Numbered from the stretch's first letter, positions 12,629-25,069 are shown. The stretch is 64,000 bases of DNA from Eucommia ulmoides (GCA_016647705.1 CM028333.1:16241743-16305742), one strand, 5' to 3'. Notes: generated by a model from the sequence alone, not told the origin. Made by a program: numbers and translations.

Positions 12629-15600
12629 TCACGCTGCCTCCTCTATCGAATGACTGTGCCACAACACTTTCACTAATGGAATCGTTTTCGTCCACAACAC
12701 CTGATCTTTACGACTTAAGATCTGGACTGACTTCTCAACGTACGTCAAATCCTCTTCTAATTTGATTGGTTGGGAGGTCAACACGTGTGAAAGATCTAGC
12801 ATATACTTCCTAAGCATCGACACGTGAAAAATGTTGTGCAATCTGGACAGTTCTGGCGTTAGGGCAAGTCGATAAGTTGTCGTACCAACCTGTTCTAGGA
12901 CCTGGTATGACCTTTCTTTCTTTCTAAACCTCATTATGCCTTTCCACGGAGATATATGTAGAAATACAGGATCACCCACTTCAAATTCCAACTCTCGCCT
13001 ACGCTTGTCAGCATAACTCTTTTGTTGATTGTGAACAATCTTCAATCTTTGCTGAATCACCTTTACTTTGTTTGCTGTCATTTGAGCGATATCCAGCATT
13101 AGCAAATTTTTTTCTCCCACTTCGGTCCCACAGACTGGAGTCCTGCATCTCTTGCCATACAACGCTTCGTACGGGCCCATTTCGATCACCGAATGGTAAC
13201 TATTATTGTAGGCGAATTCTATCAACGTTAAGTGATCATCCTAGCTACCAAGAAATTCTAGAACACAATCCTTTAACATATTTTCTAATGATTGGATCCT
13301 ATGCTCGGATTGGTCGTCAGTTTGCGAATGAAAAGCGGTACTAAATTTCAATTTGGTGCCTAAAGCAATTTGAAGATTTAGCCAAAACTTTAAAGTAAAC
13401 CTTGGATCTCTGTCTGATACTATAAAAACTAGTGCACCATGTAACCGAACAATCTCATCAACATACATTTGGGCATACTTATCAAGAGAGTACGTCATCT
13501 TTACGACCAGAAAATGAGAAGATTTAATAAGTCTATCAACAATCACCCAGATGGAATTATGCCCCTTTTGAGTATGGGGTAATCCCGAAACAAAATTCAT
13601 CGTGATATACTTTCATTTCCACTCTGGTATATGTAGAGGTTGCAATAACCCACCTGGACGTTGGTGCTCAATCTTGACCTGCTGACAAACAAGACACTTG
13701 GTAACAAATTCAGCAATTTCCTATTTCATTCCACTCCACTAGTAGTTTTCTCGCAGATCCCGATATATTTTAGTACAACCTGGGTGCATAGCGTATGCTG
13801 AACTATGCGCTTCCTCCAAGATATCCATCTTCAAATCGGCATCATCAGGCACACACAGTCTATTTTCTACCATCAAAGCCTCATTATTATCTCTGACATG
13901 ATAATCAGCTCTACGACCATTTTTCACTTCATCCCGAATCTTCTCTAATTGAACATCTGACTTCTGTGCTTCAATAATACGGTCAATCAATGTCAACCTC
14001 AAAGTCAAAGTCACAAGCAACGCTGCCGTCCGACCAACCGCCAACTGAACTTGCAACAATCTCAACTCAGCATACAGGTTAGTATGAACAACTTGAATGT
14101 GTGCTATCGAACCCGCCGATTTTTGACTCAGCGCATCCGCTACAACATTGGCCTTTCCCGGATGATAGTGGATGGTATAATCATAGTCTTTGATCAACTC
14201 TATCCAATACCTCTACCTTAGATTTAGCTCCTTCTGAGTAAACAAGTATTTCAAACTCTGATGGTTAGTGTATATCTCACAAGTCTCGTCATACAGGTAA
14301 TGTCTCCAAATCTTCAGGGCAAACACAATCACCGCCAATTCCAAATCATGCGTCGGGTAATTACGCTCATGATCATTTAATTGTCAGGAGGCGTATGCAA
14401 TCACATGACCATGTTGCATCAGTACACACCCTAGTCCCTGATGAGACACGTCACTGTAAATCACAAAGCCACCACCTTCAGTCGGGAGGAAGAGTATTAG
14501 CACAGATATCTGTCTATTCTTCAGCTCCTGAAAGTTCTGCTCATATTTATCAGTCTACTCAAATTTGGATTCTTTGCGAGTTAATAGGGTCAACGGGGTG
14601 GCGATAACAGAAAATCTATGTACAAACCGACGATAATAACCCGCCAATCCCAAAAAGCTTTGAACTTTAGTCACACTCTTCGGCCTCTCCTATTGCACCA
14701 CGGCTTCGACTTTCTTTGGATCCACTTGAATACTATCTCCTGAAATAATATGCCCTAGGAATACCACTCGATTCAACCATAACTCACATTTGCTGAATTT
14801 GGTATACAATTGCTTCTCTCGCAACGTCTGCAACACAATTTGAAGATGCTATGCATGCTCTTCTCTACTTTGGGAATAGATCAGTATATCATCAATAAAC
14901 ATGATAATAAACTGATCTAGATAAGGTTGAAAGATCCGATTCATCAAATCCATAAAGGCAGTAGGGGCATTTGTCAATCCGAATGGCATAACCGAAAATT
15001 CATAATGTCCATATCTCGTACGGAATGTTGTTTTCGCCACATCACTATCTTTTACTTTCAGCTGGTGATATCCTGATCGAAGATCTATCTTGGAAAACAC
15101 CCTGGCCTTCTGCAGTTGGTCAAACAGATCATCAATTCTAGGCAACGGGTATTTATTACGAACCGTCACCTTATTCAACTGCTGATAATCGATACACATC
15201 ATTAATGTGCCATCCTTCTTCTTTACAAATAACACTGGAGCTCCCCATGGAGAAATACTGGGTCTGATAAACCCACGATTTAATAAATCTTGCAACTGCA
15301 CTTTCAATTCCTTTAGCTCGGTAGGCGTCATACAATATGGTGAAATCAATATAGGAGCAGTTCCTAGAAGTAATTCGATACTGAATTCCATCTCTCTATC
15401 TACTGGAAACCCTAACAATTATTCTGGAAACACGTCGGGAAAATCCCTGACCACTGGAATATCTGCCACCTGAACTTCATTCTGTCTGGTGTCAATCACA
15501 TCCCTGACATCCTTTCTTTAGCAGCCTTCTAACTTCCAGGACTGAAATCAAACTAACAGGGGTAATGATTCTATCCCCCGAAAATATCAACTTTGACTCT

Positions 15601-17187
15601 CCTGAGACTTGAAAGATAACTTCTTTTTTAAAGGAATCCATCGTGGCATGATAACCGGATAGCAAATTCATACCCAGTATCACATCAAAATCATGAATAG
15701 TCAGGGGTAGTGGATCTACTAATAACTCTTTATTACCAATCCGAAGCGGACTGTCTTTATACGCACTATCTATCAACACAGACTCCCCTACTAGAGTAGA
15801 GATAATGATACTATATAGCATAGAAGTAGGAAATTTGCCTATATGCATCATAAAGGTTACCAAAACAAATGAATAAGTAGAACTGGGATCAATAAGTACA
15901 CGAGCATCTCTATCATATAAAGACATGATACTTGTGACCACGTTTGGAGTAGCCTGGGCATCCTGTCGAGTAGTAGCAAAAACATGGCCTCATGTCAGAG
16001 GTCTACCAACGGATCCCTTACTACGCCCCTTGAGTAGTGCTAGGGCCAGCACTACCAACACTGCTCGTAGAAGGTGTAACTGTGACAGCAGATTTCGGAC
16101 AATTCGAAACTATATGACTTGGCTCATGGCAATGGAAACATACGGGACTCGCCATTGGACAGTTACTGATAAAATGATCCAGTGATCCACATTGATAGCA
16201 TACAAATACCCCGGCTTGACTAAACGACTGATTCCTCTTTGGTGCTTGCTGGCTGATACTCGGTTCAGATACACTCTACTGTCGCCCGGAGTATGACTAC
16301 CGGGGACCACGGCTCCTAACGGATTGGCCAAATGATGGGGCCCAAGCAGTTGGTGGTCGAGGTATCGCCCCTCGAGAAGTGCCACTTTAATATTTGTTGG
16401 GCGACTCAAATCTGCTATTTTTGTACTACTCTCGGCTCTCAACGGCTTCCTGAACATCTATTTCTACAAATTTTGTCGTATTTACCAGCTCGGCGTAGCT
16501 CTTAATCTGCATGCTTGTTAACCTGGAACAAATCTCCAAATGAAGTCCCTTCTAAAATCGTCTGCATTTCATCTCTTCTGTTTTCACCAGATCTAGGGCA
16601 AAACGAGACAAAGCATCAAATCTAACTTCGTACTGTTGAACAGTCAGCTTCCTTTGCTTCAGAGCTATAAATTCTTTTTCCATCTGGAACTGGCAAGACT
16701 CAGGAAAATACTTCTCATTGAACACCGCAACAAAACGATCCCAAGTGATTTCCTCGCCAGAAACTACAATTAATCTCTTCATCTATTCCTACCAGTGTTC
16801 GGCTTCTTCTTTCAGTTGGAAGGTGGCAAGAGGAACTCGACTATTGTCAGTAATCCCCATAGTCTCGAATACATGTCCCACGCCTCTCAACCAGTTCTCA
16901 ATATCAGTTGGACCCACTGTTTCTGTGAAAACCGGAGGATCTAACTCCTTGAATCTTTTCAGAAGTACTGCCTGGGATGTAGCAGTATCAGTTTGGGCCT
17001 TTTGGCATTCCATTATTCTCTCATGTTGCTCGGTCAACTGGGCAGCAGCCTGCAAAATCCTCTCAACGGCATCTAAACTTGCATGTATCCTATCTTCCTG
17101 CCTCTGGGGTTCTGCCTGCCTCTGGGGTTTCGCCTGCCTCTGGGCTCCCACACTCCCAGAACTCTCGTTTTCACGCTCCATCGTCAC
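12629..17187 (-). pseudogene. Gypsy gag-pol remains (Tekay/Del type)
   Basis: From right to left: gag (about 17187-16550), a zinc-knuckle region (about 16200-16090), a protease-like region with a LIDPSSTYSF word (about 15900), reverse transcriptase (about 15420-14800) with a FIDDILIYS catalytic box, RNase H (about 14600-14100) ending near HYHPGKANVVADALS, integrase (about 13900-12900) with WVIVDRL and IVSDRDPRF words, and a chromodomain-like tail (about 12800-12630) after FHVSMLRKY. The order and motifs are those of plant chromoviruses. It is a fossil; the frame is broken in several places. Confidence 0.9.
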
Positions 17188-17367
17188 TATCTGAAATAAA
17201 ATTTAATAAACTACTGGCTAACCCGAAAAATAACAGTATTTAATTTAATAACAGAACTACCACTTACGTGCTGAAACCACCTACCGACAACCTATCTCAA
17301 GGTCCACCACTGGCTCGACGAATTGACATATCTACAGAACCTATAATCTAGGCTCTGATACCACAAA

Positions 17368-18325
17368 TGTCACACCCCACCCCGGGCCCCCGTCACCCGA
17401 ACATGCTCCTCATTTTTCTCAGTTTACACACTAACGGATCTCCGCCTAGGCGAACATGCGATTTCCTTGCTCACTGATATTTTACCGCCTAAGCGAACTT
17501 CCACCGCCTAGGCGAAATGCCTTTCGTCCCTGACCTTCTTCTTCTTGACAGAAACAACCTTTAATTTTTCCTCATTTTTCGTCACCAACTCCCACCACCA
17601 AATTCACCACTCCACCTGAACGATCAATCACACCAATACAACCACTCAAACTACCAACCTCACCTCATTCAAACCCAACCAAAACACCCACCAAAACCAC
17701 CACCCACACCACCGGTTGTACCCTAAACAACCAAAACAGGGTACACACACTTTACACGCACACACACACTAGCTTTCAAACGAACCAAAAGGATGACACA
17801 CTCACCTATTTCACCCAACCAAACGAACAACAACCCTTGGAACACTCATTTCACGCTGAAAACCGGTGATCATCTTCTCCGACGGCTTCTCCTCCTCCGG
17901 TCCTCTTTCTCTCTCTCTCTTTCGATTTTTTTCTAGAACATTTGCAATCCCCGATCACCATGCATACATATATATAAAATTTGTGGAGCTCACATGTGCC
18001 ACGTTGCCCCTTCTCCCATTCCTTCCGTCCGATCACAATAACACACATACACATGCAAAATATATATATATAATATCTTTAAATAAATTTCTCTTTCCTC
18101 CCCCCTATCTTCTTGAATTCTTATTTTAGCCCAAAATTATCTTCTAATTTTTTATTTTTTTTTGAAAATTTGATACAAAAAATTTAAATTAAATGTTTTC
18201 TGGAAATCTCCCATTGAACCCCTAAACTTTTTAATTGAAATTTAAATTTACCCAATTTTTCCAAATTTTCTCAATTATTCTAAAATGCAACTAAATGACG
18301 TATGAGCATGAATCGGGGTCTTACA
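17368..18325 (-). repeat. 5' LTR of the first Tekay Gypsy
   Basis: Starts on the + strand at TGTCACACCCCACCCCGGGC and ends at ggggtcttaca. It holds three CGCCTA(G/A)GCG palindromic words (17443, 17486 and 17505) and is followed on its inner side by the tRNA-Met primer site. Confidence 0.88.
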
Positions 18326-19110
18326 TCAAATATGTCTCAGATTTCATTTTCAAGACTAGGATCACTGACTCAACCACCGTCACTACTCTTCTCGAGTCGA
18401 ACGTTAGGCTCACTCTACTCGATGGTTCATCTCTTCAGGATGCTATTTTATATCGCCAATTGGTTAAAAGTCTTGTATATCTCACTGTCACTCACCTTGA
18501 CATTGCCTGTGCCATTCATCAGGTTAGCTAGTTCTTGTCCATTCCTTGGACTACCCATTGCTCGGTTGTTATTCATATTCTTCAGTATGTCAGGGGTACT
18601 TTATTTCATGGACTTCATTTCTCAGCTCAGTCTGCTTTTATCTTACAAGTTCATTCTGATGCCGATTAGGCTGGAGACCCCACCGACAGATGTTCAACGA
18701 CTTGTTACTGTTTCTTCTTGTGTAACTTTCTCATTTCTTGGCGCAGTAAGAAACAAATTGTGGCTGCTCGCTCTAGTATTGAAGCTGAATATCGTGTCAT
18801 GGCGGATGCAACTCAAGAACTTCTTTGACTTCGATAGCTAATCGCCAACATGGGTATCTCCTCTCCTACTGCCACTACCCTATACTGTGACAATAGGAGT
18901 ACTATTTAGATCGCTCACAATGATGTCTTCCACGAGTGTACAAAACACATCAAGACTGATTGACACTTCATCCGTCATCACATTCTCCAAAATATGGTTC
19001 ATCTACAATCTGTCAGTTCAACTAATCAAACAACAGACATTTTCACTAAGGCTCATCCACTCGGACGCTTTCACTCTCTGGTTTTCAAACTCAAGTTCAC
19101 CTCCCACTTA
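18326..19110 (+). pseudogene. Copia pol remains, downstream part
   Basis: Sequence resumes after the nested Gypsy with a KYVSDF-like word. It then carries the end of reverse transcriptase (YRQLVKSLVYL, about 18450) and RNase H landmarks such as SSIEAEYRVM (about 18775), a YCDN box (about 18880) and a HPLGR tail (about 19050). It belongs to the same Copia element as 7073-9734. Fossil, with several breaks. Confidence 0.85.
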
Positions 19111-19132
19111 CCGCCTTGAGTTTGAGGGGGGA

Positions 19133-19294
19133 TGTTAATGTAGTAATGGGCTTGGCCCATTTGGCCCATTAGGGCAAAACCCTAACCCATATTTCCCTTA
19201 TAAATACTTGTGTATAGTGTTGTATTCTTTATATTGTTTTTTCCATAATATATCAATACATGATTTATTCTCTAATTTTTCAATCATCTTAACA
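19133..19294 (+). repeat. 3' LTR of the Copia element
   Basis: Starts TGTTAATGTAGTAATGGGCT and ends ATCTTAACA, followed by the TATCA duplication. It differs from the 5' LTR by roughly one base in eight over the aligned part, by eye, so the insertion is not recent. Confidence 0.93.
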
Positions 19295-19299
19295 TATCA

Positions 19300-20450
19300 T
19301 AATAATTCACCTATATAATCATGACTTTTACAAATCCTTACGGATCGTTTGGTTGAACGAAATCGAGATGGAATTGAATCGACATTCTACTTTCAATTTT
19401 GATTATCTTATTATGTTGTCCAATGAAATCAAATTTTTAATTTCATTGGACTGAAAGTTGATGGAATTAAATTCCACACCTCATGGGTTAGAATCAATCC
19501 ACCCATTGAATTCAAATAATGGAATTCCAAAAAAGCTCATTCATTTTGCCCATTCCTTTTGAGTTAAATTTTTTAGATTTTTGATCTTATAAATATAAAC
19601 TAATATTTTGAGATGTAAATATAGACTAATATCGTGTTTAGTAATTAAACTTATTTTTTTATTATTGTTTTTTTAGTCTTTTGGTTTTCATCTCTTTTAT
19701 TCATTTTATAATTTTTTGATGTGTTGTTTTATTTATTTGTTGGTAAATTTTAAATATTTTTTCATATGAAATATTACTCATATTTTGTAGTCATTTTTTA
19801 AAATAATCTATTATTAGTTATATGTTATGAATGAATTTGATCTCAAAATTAATATGTAAAAATACATTATGGGAATTTTAGTACGTTTTAATATTCTATT
19901 CCTTTAAGCATATAGCAATAATCAAATAAAAGAATTAAATAGTAATTTTATTAATAAATTATTTTATACATTCTGTTACTTTAAAAATTCGAGTTGAATA
20001 AAAAATTACTGTGCATTAATTATTCCGCTACAATAAAAATTACTGTGAAGTAATATTAATCTATTACTCCATGTTTGATTTGTTCAAGAAATCATTGTAT
20101 CATCGCCAAATTATGACTTTTAATCATTTAATTCATCTTTATGGTATTCGCGTATAGGTTTTTTAATAATCGATTGAATTTCGATTTTGATTGTTGTTCT
20201 AATCGATTATTCTTAAACGCAATGCTACGAAATTTGTTGATATGACTGCTTGTGTGTGTGTTTGTTTTGATGATGATCTTTCTTCCATTTTTTGGCCAAA
20301 ATTGTGATTTTGATTACATATTTTGGTTAAAATAATCGATTCTTTTTTGTCAACATTTTTTTTTTTACTTGTCACAAGAATATAACCAAAACATAAAATT
20401 ACCATAACAAACTAGAAAAAATGAAAACCAATTGATAAAACAATTCTATT
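19300..20450. other. Gene-free AT-rich stretch
   Basis: Begins with ggatcgtttggttgaacg, a word typical of foldback or MITE ends, followed by a T/A-rich region with no supported gene. The phrase cattctgttactttaaa near 19969 recurs in direct orientation near 23851, on the other side of the Mutator-like gene. Confidence 0.4.
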
Positions 20451-20703
20451 AATGAAAACATCCACAAGAATGTTGAATTTTTCAAAAATAAATAGAAATT
20501 GTTGCTCCAAAAAATATTACGAAAGTCTAATAAATGATGTCATCTCATATGGGTTCTTTGTATATTTTCCTATTGTGTCATTTCCCACCCCAGCGACTGC
20601 ACTTCAATGTTCCTTTCTTGAATTCTCCATTTGATGGGATTCTCGTTTTCTTTGGTCGTCCCCTAGGTCGTTTGGTAACTGGTGGTAATATTACAATATC
20701 TTT

Positions 20704-22527
20704 TTATTTCGTCTCTTTCTTCCCCGCAATTGGCACAACAAAAATTTCATCCTTGTAACTTAAATGGTAAAAGGACATGTGGAAGTAATCCTCTACATAT
20801 GAGTTCAAATTTCCACCGGTCTTTGTAATAGCAGCGCAAACGTGTGCACACGATATCCCGTTGTCCCTCCAATCGAAACAAAAACACGTTTGGTTTTTTA
20901 GGTCCACGAGTACAGAAGGGTCCGATTGAATCTCGAAAACTCCATTCACAAATTCGCACACCACCCATGTTCTGCATTCTTCCAATCTTTTTAGCATTTG
21001 TTTCTCGATTATCTCACACAGAATATTGTTCACCCTCGAAGTCATGTTACGTCGTTTTGTTCGTTGTTCCATTAAGTCAACACGAATTCGATCGATAACT
21101 TTATGAATTGGTAGGTGTTTAGCTTCAGCAATCCATCTATTGAATGTCTTTGCAGCGTTGGATGTCAATTCACCGTATTTTCGACCTTTGAAGAACGCGC
21201 TTGTCCAATTCTCTTTAGGCAAATCATAAACCCAATAAAAAATATACTTGGATCCTTCTGTGTTTAGATCTGCCAGTAGTGTGTAAAAGTCGAACTCCGT
21301 TTTTGCTTTGTAATACTCACGTAACAACCACAATAACCGTTGTTTGACCACTGGTAAACAAGCTCCAATTTTTTCCTTCAAATTCATTGTTAAGTGGTTC
21401 AAACAAAATGAATGGTATGCATCTAGGAATACTTTTTTCACAGCTTCTATTAACCCAACATGTTGATCAGATACGAATGTCATTATTTGTTCCGGTGGTA
21501 TAACATTAACTAGTTGTTTTAGAAACCATTTCCAGCGGACTTCTGTTTCTGAGTCAACGATTCCAAAAGCCAATGTATATATACCTGTCGGAAAATGACA
21601 AAAGTCTAGTTATTCAATATGAAATATTTTATGTACATCGAATATTATTACTAAATTAACAGTAATAATTGTTTTGTCATTGTATAGCAAGAATATTACA
21701 TCGGATACAACAACAAAAAATTGATTAGCACATCAAAAAATAACTAGACTTTTTACCCCTGCTTACCGTTATTCCCGTCTTTGCCGGTCGCGCCAAGCAA
21801 CATACCTTTATACTTTGCTTTCAGAAACAAAAAGTCGGTTAAAACAACCAGTAATCATATCATATTCAATTTCAAAATAGGTTCCTGGGTTTGTCTCCAT
21901 GCACACTTCTTTGTACCATATCAACTTGTCGTATCCACTACGATAATCCCCAAAAACATATTCTCTTGCCTTTTCAACCCCCCACCATGCATGGTGATAA
22001 CTCATGTCCAACCTATAGTTATTTTTAAATTCTTTGACGACGTCAATAGGGCGCTTTAGTGGTTAAACCTTTAGCGTGTTTTTTATACAACTCAACACAA
22101 TTTTAGAATTAATTCTACCATTTTGCTTGGTTCTAACTGCAGCACCACACGTATAAATATTGTTTATTTTCTTGATGTAAAAAAATCCATTCTTACTATC
22201 GATGCTCGCACGTACGAACCATTCGCATCCTCGCTTAATCTTATATGCGCAATATGCTACAATAGGAGATGGTTCGTTCTTATGGTAATCAAATTTAAAC
22301 CCAATTTCAATGGAATACTTTATCAAACAATCCCTAAAATCATTAGTCCCACCTTTAAAAACTTGCCCTACCTCACGACTTAAATACCTCCAATCAGCAG
22401 ACATTGTTGTCGACTTATTTGGGCGGTACAGTATTAATAAATTTTCATCTTCGTCACTCCCTATATTTTCGCTGTAGTAATCAATATTAGTTCTAGTTGT
22501 ATCTTCGCTACTCTCTCCAACAAGCAT
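20704..22527 (-). pseudogene. Mutator-like (MULE) transposase, decayed
   Basis: The 5' part (22527-22066) is the MuDR-type DNA-binding region: VGQVFKGG, then a cysteine/tryptophan pattern (RGCEWFVRAS) and CGAAVRTKQNGR. A middle piece (about 22060-21808) resembles the pre-catalytic region. The 3' part (21584-20704) holds the MULE core (FGIVDSETEVRW, FVSDQHVGLI, HSFCLNHL) and a SWIM zinc finger (CFCFDWRDNGISCAHVC). A plausible intron occupies 21585-21766 (minus-strand GTAAGC...CGACAG) and keeps frame. It is broken: an in-frame stop at 22063-22065, and a frameshift near 21810-21840 where the block carrying the first catalytic Asp of the family (DGTHLKG-like) is not present. It is probably inactive. 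FAR1-like domesticated genes share these domains, but the damage argues against domestication. Confidence 0.85.
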
Positions 22528-22554
22528 CTCGTATGTTCAAATAATTGTAGATGT

Positions 22555-22995
22555 ACATCAAATATTCAACCAAAAAATAACTGTACTACAATACTCAAAC
22601 ATGAAAGGTTGTTCAATAATATTTAGCTACGAAATGGTTGCTCAACATTGCGTGTTGTACAATCAAAATTCAACCAATTGTAACTGTATAGTAATATTCA
22701 ACCCAATTATAACTATACATCAATATTGAATCAATTATTACTGTATAGTAATGTTCAATTCAATTATAATTGTATAGTAATATTTATCCCAATTATAACT
22801 GTACATCAATATTCAACAAATTATAACTGTATAGTAATATTCAGTCCAATTAATATTTAACCCAATTATAACTGTACATCGATATTTAACCAATCATAAC
22901 TGTATAGAAATATTCAGTCCAAATATAATTGTATAGTAATATTCAACAATGTAATTTTGTGCAAAAACAAAAATTGAACCAGTAATATTCAACAA
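22555..22995. repeat. Degenerate tandem array beside the MULE gene
   Basis: About ten diverged copies of a unit of about 32-35 bp containing caattataactgtatagtaa and tattcaac. It lies immediately upstream of the transposase start (minus strand). Subterminal repeats are common in Mutator-like elements, so this may be part of the element; no TIR was located. Confidence 0.65.
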
Positions 22996-22999
22996 TGTA

Positions 23000-24240
23000 T
23001 AACTGCAGGTGTTGCTATCAATTCTACTGGACTCTTGACATTCCTCACATGGCTCCATATCAAAGAATGTGGAAAATAAATTAGAAGGACAAATTTTAAA
23101 TTAGAAGAACAAATTCTGTATCCATATCTTGCATGAGCTGTTTCTCTCTCCATAAATGCATGACCCACGACTCTCTCTCTAGAATTGCATATTTTGTAAT
23201 GAAAAAGTTGAGGTTGATATTTTAAAACTTTTTTATCTTTTAGAAATAAGGATTTTGGCAAGATCTGATCTACCTAAATATATAAGAAATACACAAGAAC
23301 AAACTATCAAAACTCTTATCGTCTGTGCAACCATTCTAACAACCTAAATCTGCAAATTGGAATTCTCTGTTATTGCACAATTAAATCTGCAACTCTCAGT
23401 TATAATTCCCATTGCAAATTGGAACTTTCCATGCCGGTTGGACAAAAAAAAGAAGATAATGGAGAGTGAGAACACATACCGGTTGAGGGAACAAAAATCG
23501 CTGTTGCTGTTCATTTATAGAATCAATTCCGCTGCTATTTTTTCGTTTTGCAATTTAAGGCAATAAAGACTATGAATATATAGTATAATTAACACAATAT
23601 CTTCAATTTTAGCAGCTTTGAATGAGTGATTTTAGTTGCTATTTCTTTATTTACCTTGATGTTGTTTCCAAAAAAACATGAACCCCCGATTTCTTGCCAA
23701 GCAACGCGGGAAGACAGCAACTGAATTTTTTGGTGTTTTCTCCCAAATATAAATAATTATATGAGTTTTTCTTTGTTTGGATTTAGATTATTGGGACTCA
23801 TTCTAATATGTAATAAAACAGTAGGTGTCTAATTAAAAATTCGATCATTTTATTCATTCTGTTACTTTATGTCAACTTGGTTCTATTCCATTCAATTAAA
23901 TCAACGGTGAATACTTTTTTTGAAGTGTTAAAATATAAAATGACATTGATACCAATGATGTAACGCGAAACAATGTTACGGGAAGAAAGAAGTAGATGGG
24001 TCCGGGGAATCTTGGATCTATCAATACGTTCTTAAAGAGGGTCCATCTGAAAGTGCCCATCCAGTTCCATTTTAAGGCCATTAAAAATGGAAACAAATTT
24101 CCTCAAAATAAAAATAATAAAAATGAAATTTTCCCTGAAAAATGCCATTCACCATATTTCAAATGTTTCTCAAATTTCGTCATGAACTTAACTTTTTGTA
24201 AAATAAAATACATAAAAATCCAAGGATGATGAATTGTCCA
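23000..24240. other. Gene-free stretch between the MULE and GWD1
   Basis: No gene could be supported. Short open frames here lack recognisable motifs and have no convincing splice context. Confidence 0.45.
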
Positions 24241-24267
24241 TTATCTCCAGCCACATCTTTTTCTTTT

Positions 24268-24328
24268 CTTCACAAGTGAAAAGTACGAAAAGCTCCCCAG
24301 TAGCTTTATGTACTTTTCACTTGTGAAG
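24268..24328. repeat. Perfect 19-bp-arm hairpin
   Basis: The left arm cttcacaagtgaaaagtac (24268-24286) is exactly complementary to gtacttttcacttgtgaag (24310-24328). The spacer contains a second small inverted pair, aaagct / agcttt. It lies about 0.7 kb upstream of the GWD1 leader. A small foldback element is the simplest reading; a small-RNA precursor or regulatory cruciform is possible but unsupported. Confidence 0.8.
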
Positions 24329-24769
24329 TTTCAAAGAAATTCCATCCAATCTCTATATTTTTAATTTAAACATATTAATTCTAAAGTATTTAAATTGTAT
24401 AAAAATAATTCTTTCGTTATTTTTCATAGCAAAATTCACCTACATACGTGATTTTATGTTTGACGCGTAATTTATGTCCATTATACAAAATAAAAAAATT
24501 ATCGATTTGGACTGATTTGATACGATTTAAAAATCAATATTTAATGTGTTAAAATTGAAAATATATAGATTAAAGTAAAAATTTTCCAAAATTTTTGTTG
24601 TTTCATTTTTGTCTACTTTCATCAAATATTATCGCCAACTTGCATAAAAATATCATGCCAAAAAATATCCCCCAAAATGAAATCAACAAGGGCTTATTTG
24701 CAAAATCATTTTTCCAATGGATGACTTTTCGGAAAAAATAAAAATAAAATATCCAACATGTCGATCGTT

Positions 24770-25069
24770 CACCGGACCCCACACCTTCCTTCTGATTTCT
24801 CTTCCGGTTCACTCGCACGTGACAAAGCTCGCATCCCCACCGGCTTCCTTATCGTGTCCTAGTAAATTCTCGCCACGTGTCATATCGTCACGATAAAGCG
24901 CCAGTTCCCCCCCCCCCCCCCCCCCCCCCCCAACTCGCCGCGGCTAGTTCCCGTTTCCGATTTCTCAGAGTTGCCAAGCTCTGCTAACCAATCGCATTTC
25001 CCACTCTCCAACCTTCACTCTCTCTCTACCTGTGATCCTCGCTTTTTCTCTCTCTACATTGGATCAAGG
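24770..25069 (+). promoter_or_regulatory. GWD1 promoter and leader exon
   Basis: Two G-box cores CACGTG lie at 24816-24821 and 24874-24879; the second sits in GCCACGTGTC, the preferred bZIP/ABRE/PIF context. A GATAA word follows at about 24892, a 25-base C run at 24907-24931 and a CCAAT box at 24988-24992. A CT-rich tract (25017-25057), often seen at plant transcription starts, precedes an untranslated leader exon. That exon probably ends at 25069, where AAGG meets GTAATT. Its acceptor would be the cag ending at 25332, eight bases before the chosen ATG. The exact transcription start is not determined. Confidence 0.6.
24907..24931. repeat. Homopolymer run of 25 C
   Basis: An uninterrupted C run in the GWD1 promoter region. 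On the minus strand it is G25, able in principle to form G-quadruplex structure. Its length is unreliable in most sequencing methods. Confidence 0.85.

Larger units (their letters stand above)
9735..18325 (-). mobile_element. Ty3/Gypsy (Tekay/Del chromovirus) nested in the Copia element
   Basis: This minus-strand element has a 5' LTR at 17368-18325 and a 3' LTR at about 9735-12535. Read on the minus strand the LTRs begin TGTAAG and end in GGTGTGACA. The primer site beside the 5' LTR matches tRNA-Met (TGGTATCAGAGCC, within 17349-17367). A purine tract abuts the 3' LTR near 12536-12555. Internal parts follow Gypsy order: gag, protease, reverse transcriptase, RNase H, integrase, and a C-terminal chromodomain-type segment after FHVSMLRKY. 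That combination points to the Tekay/Del group. The LTRs differ in length (about 2.8 kb and 0.96 kb). It is a fossil with several breaks; no perfect target duplication was found. Confidence 0.92.
5814..19294 (+). mobile_element. Ty1/Copia retrotransposon with short LTRs, interrupted by a Gypsy element
   Basis: LTRs of about 152 bp (5814-5965) and 162 bp (19133-19294) start TGTTAAT and end TTAACA/TTAACG. The element is flanked by the 5-base duplication TATCA (5809-5813 and 19295-19299). A polypurine tract (TTTGAGGGGGGA, 19121-19132) precedes the 3' LTR, and a weak tRNA-Met-like primer site follows the 5' LTR. Recognisable parts in order are a protease/GAG-pre-integrase region, an integrase core, reverse transcriptase and RNase H, the usual Copia order. 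Short LTRs and sequence style suggest the Ale/Retrofit group, which is an inference. A minus-strand Gypsy element sits inside the reverse transcriptase region. The element is a fossil with many breaks. Confidence 0.93.

Noticed and set aside
24656-24750. Evening-element-like words (aaaatatcc) upstream of GWD1, which would fit clock control of starch breakdown
   Set aside because: Neither matches the AAAATATCT consensus; both end in CC and lie in A-rich sequence where such words arise by chance.
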